Below are positions 27,843 to 36,438 of a DNA stretch of 64,000 bases, in pieces. The position numbers were made by a program, and so were the translations under genes. Positions within the stretch are counted from its first letter, which is position 1; every line of letters starts with the position of its first letter. The notes under the pieces were generated by a model. It ran no database searches. It worked only from the letters and a program-made list of their open reading frames with translations, and was not told where the DNA came from. The stretch is from the NCBI GenBank assembly GCA_966424055.1, contig CBJLMB010000018.1:1-64000 (forward strand), in the 5' to 3' direction. Origin of the DNA: Deminuibacter sp966424055. GTDB lineage: Bacteria > Bacteroidota > Bacteroidia > Chitinophagales > Chitinophagaceae.

Positions 27843-28925
27843 ATGCTGCATATGGATATCAGTATCGGGGTATGCGGGCCATTCTCAGGCAGGGCTGCTG
27901 CACTTGGCCTTGAAATGAAGCAGGCCATAGAACTGGCGGTAGCGGAAAAAAATGCGAGAGGCGGCATCGGAGGGCAGCCGGTAAGGGTGATTGCTTATAA
28001 CGACGAAAGCAGGGTGGATAAGGCTAAGGAAATGGCCGCCAGGCTAAGTGAAGACAGAACGGTGCTCGGGGTGATCGGGCATTATAGCAGCGATACCAGT
28101 CTGGCAGCAGCACATGTATATGCCAGGCATGCTGTTTGCCTGCTGGCGCCGATTGCTTCCAATCCTGCTTTAACCGGATCAGGGCTCAGCAATGTATTCC
28201 GTTATACAAACCGGGATGACAGAACCGCTGCTGCCATCAGTGATTATTTGTATAACCAGCTTGGCAAACGGAAGGCGTTTGTAGTAAAGTCTGATACGGC
28301 TTATGGAAACAGCATGGCTGCAGGATTCGCAACAGCCTTCAGTGTATGTGGCGGAACGGTAATTGGCACTACGGCAATAAAAGAAGGTGATACAGATCTT
28401 ACAGCACTTGCAGGGAGTTTACCGGGCGATTTTGACCTGCTGTTCTATGGCGGCACATTTGAGGGTGCGCCACTGTTAAAAGCATTCAGGGCGTCAGGAT
28501 ACAGGCAATTGATGGCCACAGGGGACGGCTGCTGGGATGTTGCCAATTTTCTTAAGCCCGCACAGGATGTTGTAGAAAAGGGAGAAGGTGTGCTGGTATT
28601 ATCTGCTTCTTCCGCCATAGGAGATGTGGAGGGATCGGCCGCTTTTGCTGCAGCATATGAAAGAAGGTTTGGCAATATTATTAATTATGCGCTGAACAGT
28701 TATGATTGCGGGTGTATGTTATTGCAGGCGATTGAAGAGGCCCTGCTGGCCGATGGGGCTAATTTAACCGCCAGGAAAAGGGTAGAAGAGGCTTTGAGAA
28801 AGATTGCCTTTAGAGGACTGGCCAATAGTAACCCCGTAGCCTGGGATATCCATGGCGATCATTCAGCCGCAATAACAAAATTGAACGTTGTAACCCATGG
28901 TGTTTTCAGGGAGATTGCCTGGTAG
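27843..28925 (+). CDS. leucine-binding-type ligand receptor lacking a signal peptide
   Basis: A 360-aa periplasmic-binding-protein type I fold (Peripla_BP_6). The first strand and helix are ISIGVCGPFSGRAAALGLEM; GGIGGQPVRVIAYNDES, LGVIGHYSSDT and DLLFYGGTFEGAPLLKAF follow. The ORF begins directly at the first beta strand, with no Sec or lipoprotein signal, and no ABC permease or ATPase genes are near. It may therefore be a cytoplasmic sensor of the AmiC type rather than a transporter subunit; the ending HSAAITKLNVVTHGVF is also AmiC-like. It lies 50 bp after the avidin-like gene. The ligand is unknown. Confidence 0.75.
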   Translation: MLHMDISIGVCGPFSGRAAALGLEMKQAIELAVAEKNARGGIGGQPVRVIAYNDESRVDKAKEMAARLSEDRTVLGVIGHYSSDTSLAAAHVYARHAVCLLAPIASNPALTGSGLSNVFRYTNRDDRTAAAISDYLYNQLGKRKAFVVKSDTAYGNSMAAGFATAFSVCGGTVIGTTAIKEGDTDLTALAGSLPGDFDLLFYGGTFEGAPLLKAFRASGYRQLMATGDGCWDVANFLKPAQDVVEKGEGVLVLSASSAIGDVEGSAAFAAAYERRFGNIINYALNSYDCGCMLLQAIEEALLADGANLTARKRVEEALRKIAFRGLANSNPVAWDIHGDHSAAITKLNVVTHGVFREIAW

Positions 28926-29072
28926 TCGGCAGTCTACAGTTGGCAGTCTGCAGTCTTCAGAATGTTTAAGCAAGCTGCTATATAGGCTGAAAGCCTGTTC
29001 CTTTCTGCGTATTCCGCGCATTCCGCGAGAGAAATTCCCTGCAGCTCGCTATTAGCTTGCAGCTGAAAAGGA
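28926..29072. repeat. intergenic repeat fragment between convergent genes
   Basis: It carries CAGTCTACAGTTGGCAGTCT and then CCTTTCTGCGTATTCCGCGCATTCCGCGAGA (split here for description), related to the 12,725-13,022 repeats. The front part also resembles 48,032-48,070. The element separates the convergent receptor and rifampin phosphotransferase genes. Confidence 0.6.
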
Positions 29073-31703
29073 TTATAGTAACTCTATATATCCTTCTGTG
29101 CCATTCACGCGGATACGCTGCCCGTCTTTGATCATTGCGGTGGCCTGTTCCACTCCAACCACTGCGGGTAAACCATATTCACGTGCAATAACTGCACCGT
29201 GGGTCATCAGTCCGCCCACTTCCGTAACAAGGCCTTTAATGGAAACAAACAGGGGTGTCCAGCTGGGGTCGGTGAAGGCGGTGACCAATATATCACCTTC
29301 TTCCAGGTCGGCATTTTCTATGGTTGAAATAACCCGTGCCCGTCCTTCTATCACGCCTGAGGAAACAGCCAGGCCTGCAATAGCCCCGGCCGGGAGCACT
29401 TCATGACTGTACCTGCCCGGAATAATTTCACCTTCTGAAGTGATCACCCTTGGCGGGTTTAGTTTTTCATAAGTCCTGAACTCCTCTTTCCGTTTGCTGA
29501 TAAGCTCGTTGGCAGGTTGATGGGTACGCGCCATTTCGCGCAGTTCTTCAAAATTAAGATAATAGCTATCTTCCTTACAGGGAAGAACATGGGCCTGTAC
29601 CAGTTGGTCGATCTCTTTTAGTAAAGCCTGCTTGTAAACAAAAAAGCGGTTCACTATGCCGTATTTGGGATATTCACGGTAACCGGCGAAATTCCTGAGC
29701 AGGCTGATCATTGCTTTTGCATCCTGTACCTTTTGTTCACCGTCTGGCAACTGCCTCAATCGATCGAGCAGGCTTTGTTCTTTTTTCAGCACCTCCTGCA
29801 GCCCCTGTTCAAATTTCCGTTTGCCGGCACCTGGTTCAAAGTTTTTAATATTACCCAGGATGAGCGGTACAAGTATGGCGGGGTTTTCGCGCCAGCGGGT
29901 TTTGGTAATATCGATCTCACCGGCGCAGCGTATACCGTATTTGTCCAGGAAGGTCTCAATAGCCTTCCTGGCGGCTTGCCCGCCTTCCAGCCTGGTCAAT
30001 TCATCCAGGAAGCAGCCTGTTTTTACCTGTTGCAGGTACCCGGTTATTGCCGGATAGGGGCGGATGGCATCTGCAACATCCAGCAATGCCAAACCCATTT
30101 CTGAAGTGATGTTGTTTGATACGGATTGGGAAAGTATATCGGCCACATTTTTTTCATCCAGCCATTCATTCATCTTTTCATTAAGCCAGGAAGCAGCATT
30201 CATGGCAGCCATGATCACATTCATGTGTTGTGTATCAAACAGCATCTTCTTTGAGTACTCGATATCTTCCATAATAAAATCAAACAGCGCAGCGCCTGAT
30301 TTTGACCGGATGTTCTGTTGTAGCAGTTCTACCGATGCCTCATTTTGTTTGATAAGAGCAGCAACGGTTGCGGGATCGTTTCCTGCCTGCGCCAAAATAT
30401 CTGCGGGCGACATACCCTTGCTGCTTTTAACAAACATGGTTCTTTTTTCATCATCGGGTAATGGCTTTACAAAATCGCCGCGTTCTACAATGGTTTGCAG
30501 TGCATCTTTTATCAGCGGATCATGCTGTGCCATTGCCTCTAATAAATTTTTCCTGTCGGCAGGCCTGGCCAGTTCTGCTGTAACATTAACAAACAATCTT
30601 CCACCAGCCTTAAACATGGGTCTGCCAGCTCTTAACTGCCACAGAGATAACCCAAGTGGTTTCATGGCATCGGTCATCATTTGCTGGTGGCCAACAGAAA
30701 TATACACATGGTTCTCCTGGTCATGCGCTTCGGGCACCGGGTATAAAGTAGTAATGGGACGACTTTGTACAATATAAAATGTATCATCTGCCAGGCACCA
30801 TTCAATATCCTGCGGATAGCCGAAATGTGTGGCTATCTTCCTGCCGATGCCTTCCAGTGCAATGATCTGCGCATCTGTAAGCACCTGGCTGCCCTGCTGC
30901 GCGGGTGCTATCTCCTGTGTTACTGTGCCGCCTTCTTTTACCGCATTCACTGCAATTTTCTTGGTGGCTATTTTTTTATCGATAAGCCTGCCATCGCGAA
31001 CTTTATAATGATCGGCATTTACCATCCCTGAAACCAATGCCTCACCCAATCCGAAACTGGCATCAATGGATGATGATTTCCGGTTACCTGTAACAGGGTC
31101 GGCAGTAAATAGAATGCCTGCAGCTACTGGAAACACCATTTGCTGTACCACCACAGCCAGCCATACCTTACGATGGTCGAATCCATTTTGTAAGCGATAC
31201 GTTACAGCCCTGTCTGTAAACAGCGATGCCCAGCAAAGGCTGGTATGCTTCAGGATAGCGGCCTTACCGGTAATATTCAGGTAGGTATCCTGCTGGCCTG
31301 CAAAAGATGCGGTGGGCAGGTCTTCTGCGGTGCCGCTGGAACGTATGGCATAAGCATGATGTTCACCCATTTGTTCAAGATGCAGGATGATTGCATCACT
31401 GATACTTTGGGGGATCGCTGTTTCTATGATCAGCTGCCTGATCTTTGCGCTGATTTCGCTGATGGCCTTCCTGTTATCAGCTGTCAGTACTGACAGCTGA
31501 TCCAGCAGCGCTGTCAATGCTTTGTTGCTCCCAAAAATTTCTTTATAGGCTTCTGTTGTAATGCAAAAGCCCTGGGGTACCTGTATACCTTCTATCGCAA
31601 ACAGTTCGCCCAGGCTGGCGCCCTTTCCACCGGCTATTGAAATGCTGGTTTTATCCATTTCCCTGAAGCCCAGCACATAGGCAACTTTATTTTTCATTGT
31701 CAT
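29073..31703 (-). CDS. rifampin phosphotransferase (RPH), PEP-synthase-like
   Basis: An 876-aa, three-domain enzyme that inactivates rifamycins by moving the beta-phosphate of ATP to the antibiotic. The N-terminal ATP-grasp domain (about 1-320) has GGKGASLGELFAIEGIQVPQ, RSSGTAEDLPTASFAGQ and QSRPITTLYP. The central rifampin-binding domain (about 325-750) has ISVGHQQMMTDAMKPLGLS and AGEIDITKTRW. The C-terminal swivelling domain (about 770-876) carries the phosphocarrier His835 in TEVGGLMTHGAVIARE. It matches the Listeria RPH pattern over its whole length rather than true PEP synthase. The start overlaps the end of the MarR gene by up to 17 bp, implying translational coupling. Confidence 0.9.
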   Translation of the reverse strand: MTMKNKVAYVLGFREMDKTSISIAGGKGASLGELFAIEGIQVPQGFCITTEAYKEIFGSNKALTALLDQLSVLTADNRKAISEISAKIRQLIIETAIPQSISDAIILHLEQMGEHHAYAIRSSGTAEDLPTASFAGQQDTYLNITGKAAILKHTSLCWASLFTDRAVTYRLQNGFDHRKVWLAVVVQQMVFPVAAGILFTADPVTGNRKSSSIDASFGLGEALVSGMVNADHYKVRDGRLIDKKIATKKIAVNAVKEGGTVTQEIAPAQQGSQVLTDAQIIALEGIGRKIATHFGYPQDIEWCLADDTFYIVQSRPITTLYPVPEAHDQENHVYISVGHQQMMTDAMKPLGLSLWQLRAGRPMFKAGGRLFVNVTAELARPADRKNLLEAMAQHDPLIKDALQTIVERGDFVKPLPDDEKRTMFVKSSKGMSPADILAQAGNDPATVAALIKQNEASVELLQQNIRSKSGAALFDFIMEDIEYSKKMLFDTQHMNVIMAAMNAASWLNEKMNEWLDEKNVADILSQSVSNNITSEMGLALLDVADAIRPYPAITGYLQQVKTGCFLDELTRLEGGQAARKAIETFLDKYGIRCAGEIDITKTRWRENPAILVPLILGNIKNFEPGAGKRKFEQGLQEVLKKEQSLLDRLRQLPDGEQKVQDAKAMISLLRNFAGYREYPKYGIVNRFFVYKQALLKEIDQLVQAHVLPCKEDSYYLNFEELREMARTHQPANELISKRKEEFRTYEKLNPPRVITSEGEIIPGRYSHEVLPAGAIAGLAVSSGVIEGRARVISTIENADLEEGDILVTAFTDPSWTPLFVSIKGLVTEVGGLMTHGAVIAREYGLPAVVGVEQATAMIKDGQRIRVNGTEGYIELL

Positions 31704-32169
31704 TCTTTTTAGGAGGTTTGTTGTTAAGCTGCACCGTTGTTTCTTCCATTATCTCAATGGCTTTTGTGAAATAAGCGGCAATGATCTTGATCTCTTTTTC
31801 TGAAAAAGAAGCCATCAGCTTTTCTGTTTTTTTGCGGAATGCTGCGTAAAGTGGTGTTAAAAGCGACATTATATTTTCGGTAATGGGTACAATGATCACC
31901 TTCCGCCTGTCGTTTGCTGCAAACTGCCTTTTTACGAGTTTTTTCTTTTCAAACCGGTCGATCAGGCCGGTAACCGCACCTGTTGTGAGACCAGTTAAAA
32001 TGGATAGCTCGCCGGCTGTCATTTGTCCTTTCTCTATAATAAAGCCCAGGTATTTATGGTCTGTTCCCGAAAGTCCCGCTTTCCGGGCAACGGCCTCATG
32101 CATCTGGATGGAAGAAAATGCATAATGCTGGCTCAGTTTTCTTATTCCTTTTAAGAGCTCATTTTCCAT
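31687..32169 (-). CDS. MarR family transcriptional regulator
   Basis: A 160-aa winged-helix repressor-type protein. It contains ITGLTTGAVTGLIDRFEKKK (recognition helix and wing start) and AANDRRKVIIVPI (the DRR wing motif). MarR proteins usually repress their own operon until an aromatic ligand binds. Here the gene is the first of a two-gene operon with the rifampin phosphotransferase, and an 8-bp inverted repeat overlaps its promoter. Induction by rifamycin or another aromatic ligand is inference. Confidence 0.93.
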   Translation of the reverse strand: MENELLKGIRKLSQHYAFSSIQMHEAVARKAGLSGTDHKYLGFIIEKGQMTAGELSILTGLTTGAVTGLIDRFEKKKLVKRQFAANDRRKVIIVPITENIMSLLTPLYAAFRKKTEKLMASFSEKEIKIIAAYFTKAIEIMEETTVQLNNKPPKKNDNEK

Positions 32170-32187
32170 TATATATCTTTTTGACTA

Positions 32188-32210
32188 ATTATCTTAGTTG
32201 CAAAGATAAT
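32188..32210 (-). promoter_or_regulatory. MarR operator candidate overlapping the -7 promoter box
   Basis: ATTATCTT (32188-32195) and AAGATAAT (32203-32210) form a perfect inverted repeat with a 7-bp spacer. TATCTTTG (minus strand, 32208-32201) fits the TAnnTTTG -7 box. It lies 19-41 bp upstream of the marR start codon, the expected place for autorepression. Confidence 0.6.
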
Positions 32211-32310
32211 ATACAGATTTGATAAAATGTGACTGTATGGGATATATTTTTGGGGCGGGTGGGGATTAGTAATATTGTTCACTCACGACAGATAATTGAC
32301 GATTCATGGA

Positions 32311-32590
32311 TAATTTGAAAATGAGGGGGAATGGTTGAGTGGTTGATAGGTTGAATGGTTGATTGGTAATTGCGAATTAGCAGTAATACTCACGACTGAC
32401 GATTGACGATTCACGGATAATGGTGAATTTGAAAATGTGGTAATTTGAAAATGAGGGGGAATGGTTGAGTGGTTGATAGGTTGAATGGTTGATTGGTAAT
32501 TGCGAATTAGCAGTAATACTCACGACTGACGATTGACGATTCACGGATAATGGTGAATTTGAAAATGTGGTAATTTGAAAATTTGAAAAT
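32311..32590. repeat. perfect 130-bp tandem duplication
   Basis: 32311-32440 and 32441-32570 are identical, and a truncated third copy starts at 32571. The unit contains ATGGTTGAGTGGTTGATAGG and a GACGATTGACGATTCACGG motif. No coding content is convincing. It fills most of the 582-bp gap between marR and the S41 gene; the remainder shows nothing recognisable. Confidence 0.95.
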
Positions 32591-32751
32591 GAGGGAGATG
32601 TCATTGCGGGGGCTGAGAGGTTGTTGTTCAATGCTCTTAATGACGGTAATATTAAATACCGGCACGAGTGGCGAGTGGTTGCTACCGCAACCGTGAATCG
32701 CTAGTGGGTAGTGTTGCATCTCTTTACATGTAATGTGAGCAGAATGAAAGC

Positions 32752-34368
32752 CTATTTGCTTTTCTGAAGTGTGTTCAGTGCAGCTTCTAATTCTGTATCT
32801 ACCCCTTTTCTAACATCTGACACAGTAGGTTCAACAAATACGTCAGGCTGGATGCCTTTCCCGACAAAATCTTCTCCATTGCCTAACCTGTCCCTTTTAG
32901 TACAGATACGTGCAGATCCATTTCCGGGAAGGCTTATCATTAAGGGTTGACCTGTACTACCACCGGTAGGCTGCCCGATAATTGAACCACGGTGAAGCGA
33001 TTTGAATGCTGCCGCAAAGTCTTCTGCCGCAGAAAAAGTTCTGGAACTTGTTAATACGATAACCGGTCCTGTATATGCATTTTTAACAGCCGGAGTCAGA
33101 ATCGCATCTGTTTCTCCATATACTTTTTGCAGATGGTTCCATGCCCTGTAACTCGGTTTATAATCCCGGGTGTACCAAGAGTGTAAAGGTGGGCTCGTCT
33201 TGTTTATTAAATACCTAATAATATTCCATTCGGTACTTCCTCCACCATTATTTCTTACATCAAAAATAATAGCACTGGCTTTAGCTATTTCAGGATAATT
33301 TTTTATGAAGGCCATCTCTGCGGAATCTGTTCCAAAACTATTTAGCGCAACATAGGCTATATTTCCTTTTAATAGTTTGTATTCAAATGCTGGTAGGGCG
33401 GCCACTTTTGAACGTTCTGCACCTGGTACCCGATTAATTGTGTATTCTTTTACATTACTTTTTTCATCAGATACTTTTAAGTTTATCGCTTCCTTTATAT
33501 CGCCGGCTAAAAGTGCATATTCATAAGCCCTTGTATTTGCATCCTGTGGTGTTGAATAGCTTTGGTAGGGCAAAACGAATTTCCGGGCATATTCTTTTAC
33601 AGGCATCCCATTTATTTCTATAACCTCTTGCCCAACTTTAATTCCTTGTTTTCCCAAAACATTATCGTAAACATTTACAATTAATACTTTGTTTTCTATT
33701 AACCTTGTTTTTAGTAGCGGCCGGCTGTAAAACATTTCAGCTATTTCTGTTGGCGGCATTACATTTGTATGGGCATCATGTAGTTTACCACAGAATTCCA
33801 TCATCGTTTTATAGTATTCTACTGTTGATGTAGTTTGCCTGACTTTCGGCAGATAATTAAAATAAAGTGAATCAATGTTTAAGTCAGGTACCAGGTCGAA
33901 ATTGACAAAATTATACTTAGCTTCAGACCAAAACTTTGACAAGCCTGCTACCTTCTCATTTTCTGAAATATCAGATTGGTAAGGAGTTTTAAAGAAAGGG
34001 CTGTCCCAAAAACTTTTTTGATTATAAAAAGCAATTTTACTTTTCTCCTGGTTATCTTTTTTCCTATTCACCTTATCAACAATCTTCTGCCAAAGAGAAT
34101 CGCTATGTAAACTTTCAAGATCAGTATCTTCCACTAGTAATTTAGAATTATCAAAACCTTCATCAATAGCCTTATTTAGAAATGCAAAGGCTGCACTATG
34201 ATTATTCGTAAGTGAGAAATAGCAGGCAGTATTATAGTCTGATATTTCATATTTCCCGCTTCCAAAACCATTAACTAAATCTTTTGCTTTATCTGGGACA
34301 TCACTTTGTGCAAATAGAGTTGGGCCAGCAAATAATAAGGTTAATGATAAGTAGTTTTTTATTTTCAT
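32752..34368 (-). CDS. S41 family peptidase, secreted
   Basis: A 538-aa exported peptidase. ATG 34366-34368 gives a clean signal peptide (MKIKNYLSLTLLFAGPTLFA); an ATG 24 bp upstream is less likely. A helical N-terminal domain is followed by a PDZ-like region (GIKVGQEVIEINGMPVKEY) and the S41 core, with AIIFDVRNNGGGSTEW and the nucleophile Ser446 in SSRTFSAAEDFAAAF, then GQPTGGSTGQPL. It differs from the S41 protein at 11163 in length and domain order. It has no obvious operon partner. Confidence 0.9.
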   Translation of the reverse strand: MKIKNYLSLTLLFAGPTLFAQSDVPDKAKDLVNGFGSGKYEISDYNTACYFSLTNNHSAAFAFLNKAIDEGFDNSKLLVEDTDLESLHSDSLWQKIVDKVNRKKDNQEKSKIAFYNQKSFWDSPFFKTPYQSDISENEKVAGLSKFWSEAKYNFVNFDLVPDLNIDSLYFNYLPKVRQTTSTVEYYKTMMEFCGKLHDAHTNVMPPTEIAEMFYSRPLLKTRLIENKVLIVNVYDNVLGKQGIKVGQEVIEINGMPVKEYARKFVLPYQSYSTPQDANTRAYEYALLAGDIKEAINLKVSDEKSNVKEYTINRVPGAERSKVAALPAFEYKLLKGNIAYVALNSFGTDSAEMAFIKNYPEIAKASAIIFDVRNNGGGSTEWNIIRYLINKTSPPLHSWYTRDYKPSYRAWNHLQKVYGETDAILTPAVKNAYTGPVIVLTSSRTFSAAEDFAAAFKSLHRGSIIGQPTGGSTGQPLMISLPGNGSARICTKRDRLGNGEDFVGKGIQPDVFVEPTVSDVRKGVDTELEAALNTLQKSK

Positions 34369-34453
34369 AATCAGGGATTTTTTCAATGGCATTGTACTTT
34401 CTTTATGTTTTTAATAAAAATAAGATTTTTCTATTTACAAGACGTCCATTTAC

Positions 34454-34488
34454 TCAAAATGTTGCATCCACAAGATGCAACATTTTGA
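34454..34488. other. 15-bp perfect palindrome with 5-nt loop
   Basis: TCAAAATGTTGCATC (34454-34468) and GATGCAACATTTTGA (34474-34488) flank CACAA. The stem is perfect but lacks a T run on either side. It lies between the S41 gene and the conjugative coupling-protein remnant. It could be a transcription stop, a protein site or an element end. Confidence 0.55.
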
Positions 34489-34560
34489 AATGTATGCTGG
34501 TAAAGGTTCCTCGATAGATTTGAGAATAATGTGACATTTACGAAACCAGATTGCCCACAG

Positions 34561-36294
34561 TTAGTCGGACTTTTTCTCTTCATTCTTTTCCTGTGGTATT
34601 AAATGCTGTAAATCAGGGTCGTTCTTAATACGTTGCATTTCACTTTCGACAATGGTCATTACGTCCTGCTTTACCTGTTTGTAGTTGGCCTCAATTTCCT
34701 GCTTCATATTATCCGTTCCGCTTTCATCTGTAAAGGATAATATCTGCGGTATCTTTTTGTAGGCTTTGGTTTCGGCGGTAACTTTATCGTTATCCACTAC
34801 GATTTCAGCGTGGAAAATTTTCTGCTCGATACGTTCATCGAAGTTGTCGGAAACCGCACCAACAAACATACCTTGTGTTAGCGTAGAAATTTTGGAAGCG
34901 GGAATCAAACTATCCATTTGTGTAGATATGGAAGTAGATTTATCGTTACGGTTAATGGTCATGCTTTGGCGTTTTTGCAACACTTTTCCAAAACGTTCGC
35001 TTAGGCTCTTGGCAGTTTCCCCAACGACCTGACCCGAAAAAATATTACCAACGGTATTCTGAATTACCTTGCTTTCCTTATCGCCATAATCTCTTGTTAG
35101 CTGCGAAAAATCTTGAAAGCCCAAACATATGGCCACCTTATTACTACGTGCAGTTGCAATAAGATTATCCAATCCCCTAAAGTAAATCGTGGGCAGTTCA
35201 TCAATAACAACGGAGCTTTTGAGTTGTCCTTTTTTATTGATGAGTTTTACAATCCGGGAATTGTACAAGCCTAATGCTGCGGAGTAGATATTTTGACGGT
35301 CGGGATTGTTGCCCACGCATAATATTTTCGGCTCTTTTGGATTATTGATGTCCAGTGAAAAATCATCACCCGTCATTACCCAATAGAGCTGTGGGCTAAT
35401 CATACGGGACAAAGGGATTTTTGCTGAAGCAATCTGTCCCTGCAACTGATTTTGTGCGCCACCCTGCCACGCATCCATAAACGGCGACAAATAATTTTCC
35501 AGTTCAGGGTATGAGGTAAGAATGGTAAATACGTCCGCATATTTTTTATTCAAGAGTTCAATGGCATGAGGAAACGTACAGAACTTACCATTATCATAGG
35601 TTTTCAGAAACCATATTATTGCTGCAAGTAAGATGATTGGGCTTTCCACGAAGAAATCGCCTTGCTTCAAAATCCAGCTTTTGTTAAGGTTAAGCATGAT
35701 GGTATAGGCAGCTTCGTAAGCATCCGATATGTCTGTCATAAAATCTGGATTAAGGGGATTGCACCGGTGGCTTCGGCGTGGGTCGTCAAAATTGATGACA
35801 TAAAACTTGGGTGCTATCTTATACTTGTCGGTATACTTTAACAGGTGGTTGTAAGCAATGGTGGAAAGGTCGTCAAACTTGAAGTCGTAGATATACATAC
35901 TGAACCCTTTTTCGATGTGTTGCTTGATGTAGTTATTGACGATGGCATAGCTCTTACCGGAGCCAGGTGTCCCCAACACAATGGATGCTCTAAAGGGGTT
36001 CACGACATTAACCCAACCATCATTCCATTTGTCTTTATAATAAAACTTCGTAGGCAGGTTAATGGAATACTCGTTTTTCATCAACTTTGTTTCCTGCTGG
36101 AAACTTTCGTTCTTATTGTTGAAAACATCATCCATCAGGTTATTGCGGAGCAACCGGCTCATCCACAAACCCGCCATCATTAAGGCGATGTAACCTAATG
36201 AGGATGTAAGTATGTAAAGTGATGCGGCTATGTTTACAGGGAGCTTTAACAAAACTGTGTTGAGAAAGAACAGTACAAATCCGACTATTAAAAT
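34561..36294 (-). pseudogene. N-terminally truncated conjugative coupling protein (MobC/TraG, VirD4-like)
   Basis: This is the C-terminal 85% or so of a Bacteroidota type IV coupling protein, the ATPase that links relaxosome and secretion channel. Visible parts are two transmembrane helices (from about 36,290), the family segment WMSRLLRNNLMDDVFN, Walker A GTPGSGKS, Walker B SSVVIDELPTIYF and a charged C terminus. The frame is open only to 36294, where a TAA stops it; the first ~100 residues of related proteins are missing and no ATG precedes the homology. The homology runs right up to the break, consistent with a recombination junction. No relaxase, integrase or other tra gene is nearby, so this is element debris. 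Confidence 0.82.
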
Positions 36295-36438
36295 TTACAC
36301 CACCGGCAAACTTGCGATTCACGGCGCGTCAGCGCCATTTACCACTAGCGGGTACTTCCATGAGGTTGATGATGTGTACACCTGCTTAATAAGCTTGCTT
36401 CGCTCGCAATGAACGGTTTGTTTTGTTTACGCTTTAGG

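Noticed and set aside
27843..28925. Ordinary branched-chain amino acid ABC transporter substrate-binding protein
   Set aside because: There is no signal peptide and no permease or ATPase genes nearby, so a transporter role is not supported.
29073..31703. True phosphoenolpyruvate synthase
   Set aside because: The central domain and overall pattern match rifampin phosphotransferase (QQMMTDAMKPLGLS, AGEIDITKTRW) rather than PpsA.
32377..32719. Two short minus-strand frames ending REYYC
   Set aside because: They share identical ends because they read through the 130-bp duplication; not genes.
34561..36294. Part of an intact integrative conjugative element
   Set aside because: No relaxase, integrase or other tra genes are present in the window; only this truncated gene remains.
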